The notes below the pieces were generated by a model. It was not told the origin of the DNA. It did not search any database and saw only the letters and a list, made by a program, of their open reading frames with translations. DNA of 64,000 nucleotides from Salinicola rhizosphaerae (GTDB lineage: Bacteria > Pseudomonadota > Gammaproteobacteria > Pseudomonadales > Halomonadaceae): the NCBI RefSeq assembly GCF_014652715.1, contig NZ_BMZI01000002.1:428813-492812 (forward strand), read 5' to 3'. The first letter of the stretch is position 1; the number at the start of each line of letters is the position of its first letter. Below, one piece after another: positions 63,610 through 64,000 of this stretch. A program made the translations under genes and the position numbers.

Positions 63610-64000
63610 ATGATCAACCGCAGCATCAAGGCCCTGGGCGTTGCCCTGGGAACAGCGACCGTCTTTCTAGCCAGTCAGCAGGCCATGGCGCTGAGCATAT
63701 CGGCCAACGGTGGCGACAACTCGTTCGGCGCCGAAGCGAGCCAGACCATTTTCCCCAGCATTCGCGCCGGCGTCGGCTATCTGAACACGGACGACAGCGG
63801 ACACAACGCCAAAGCGTATTCCGGTTCGCTGATGTTCTCGCCCTATCTGCCGGGGCTCGATCTCTCGGTCGGTGCACGCTATCAGTATCAGGACACCCAC
63901 TATGGGAACGGTGGCGGTGTCGGCCTTGGCGGCTCGGCCTTCGTCGATACACCGATTCCGCTGACCTCGATCGGCGCCTACGGTTTCTACACGCCGGACG
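63610..64000 (+). CDS. YfaZ-like outer-membrane protein (3' end outside window)
   Basis: ATG at 63610 with GGGAG seven bases upstream; 130 codons are present before the right edge. A signal peptide ending ...ATVFLASQQAMA is followed by beta-rich sequence with alternating hydrophobic and Gly residues (IRAGVGYLNTDDSGHNAKAY, LSVGARYQYQDTHYGNGGG), as in YfaZ-type porin-like barrels. C-terminal barrel strands cannot be seen. Function unknown. Confidence 0.82.
   Translation, partial: MINRSIKALGVALGTATVFLASQQAMALSISANGGDNSFGAEASQTIFPSIRAGVGYLNTDDSGHNAKAYSGSLMFSPYLPGLDLSVGARYQYQDTHYGNGGGVGLGGSAFVDTPIPLTSIGAYGFYTPD

Noticed and set aside
1-64000. CRISPR arrays, insertion sequences, prophage, tRNA or rRNA genes
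   Set aside because: No direct-repeat arrays, transposase-like frames or cloverleaf/rRNA segments were seen by eye; a tRNA scan would be needed to exclude a missed tRNA.

Overview
The window is a 64 kb stretch of GC-rich, gene-dense chromosome from a Gram-negative gammaproteobacterium. Protein character suggests a Halomonadaceae-like organism (Halomonas, Salinicola or Kushneria type); this is inference from resemblance, since no rRNA is present. Supporting signs are a full LPS inner-core locus, the ubiquinone genes ubiH/ubiI beside pepP and a ygfB-type gene, a 6S RNA between zapA and the 5-formyltetrahydrofolate cyclo-ligase gene, secB, and a Crc-like protein next to pyrE as in Pseudomonas. 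No tRNA, rRNA, insertion sequence, prophage or CRISPR array was seen.

Layout. 0-4.2 kb: a GNAT acetyltransferase (cut by the left edge), a threonine/serine dehydratase paralogue, an aldehyde dehydrogenase and two unknown genes. 4.4-10.6 kb: six copies of the ParB-binding palindrome TGTTTCACGTGAAACA (four perfect, two with one mismatch) lie between asmA-like, gmhB, two SDR genes, a LysR regulator and glyS. Together with the gmhB-glyS-glyQ neighbourhood, which is near oriC in Pseudomonas, this marks the region as the likely chromosomal centromere close to the origin. 10.6-13.6 kb: glyQS. 13.8-34.5 kb: LPS core and envelope locus (hldD, waaF, several glycosyltransferases, an OpgB-like transferase, ddl, yejM-like, kdkA, a GT9 heptosyltransferase, hldE, waaA, GT90). 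It contains one visibly AT-richer GT8 gene that looks recently acquired.

34.4-53.6 kb is mostly housekeeping: an HDAC-like deacetylase, ldhA, rpiA, ilvA, a 31-codon membrane peptide with its own promoter, the 5-FCL gene, 6S RNA, zapA, ygfB-pepP-ubiH-ubiI, gpmI-envC-ctpA, rhodanese-secB-rsmE (without grxC), and an aminotransferase.

53.6-61.8 kb is the most unusual part: a tightly overlapped catabolic operon (M20 deacylase, enolase-superfamily enzyme, metal-less M24 creatinase/ectoine-hydrolase-like protein, glutamine-amidotransferase-like protein with an unknown N-terminal half). It is preceded by a polar amino-acid ABC transporter and a divergent GntR regulator that appears to carry two winged helices. 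The substrate is unknown; a cyclic or N-acylated amino-acid derivative is a reasonable inference. The window closes with a Crc-like protein lacking exonuclease catalytic residues, pyrE, and the start of a YfaZ-like outer-membrane protein.
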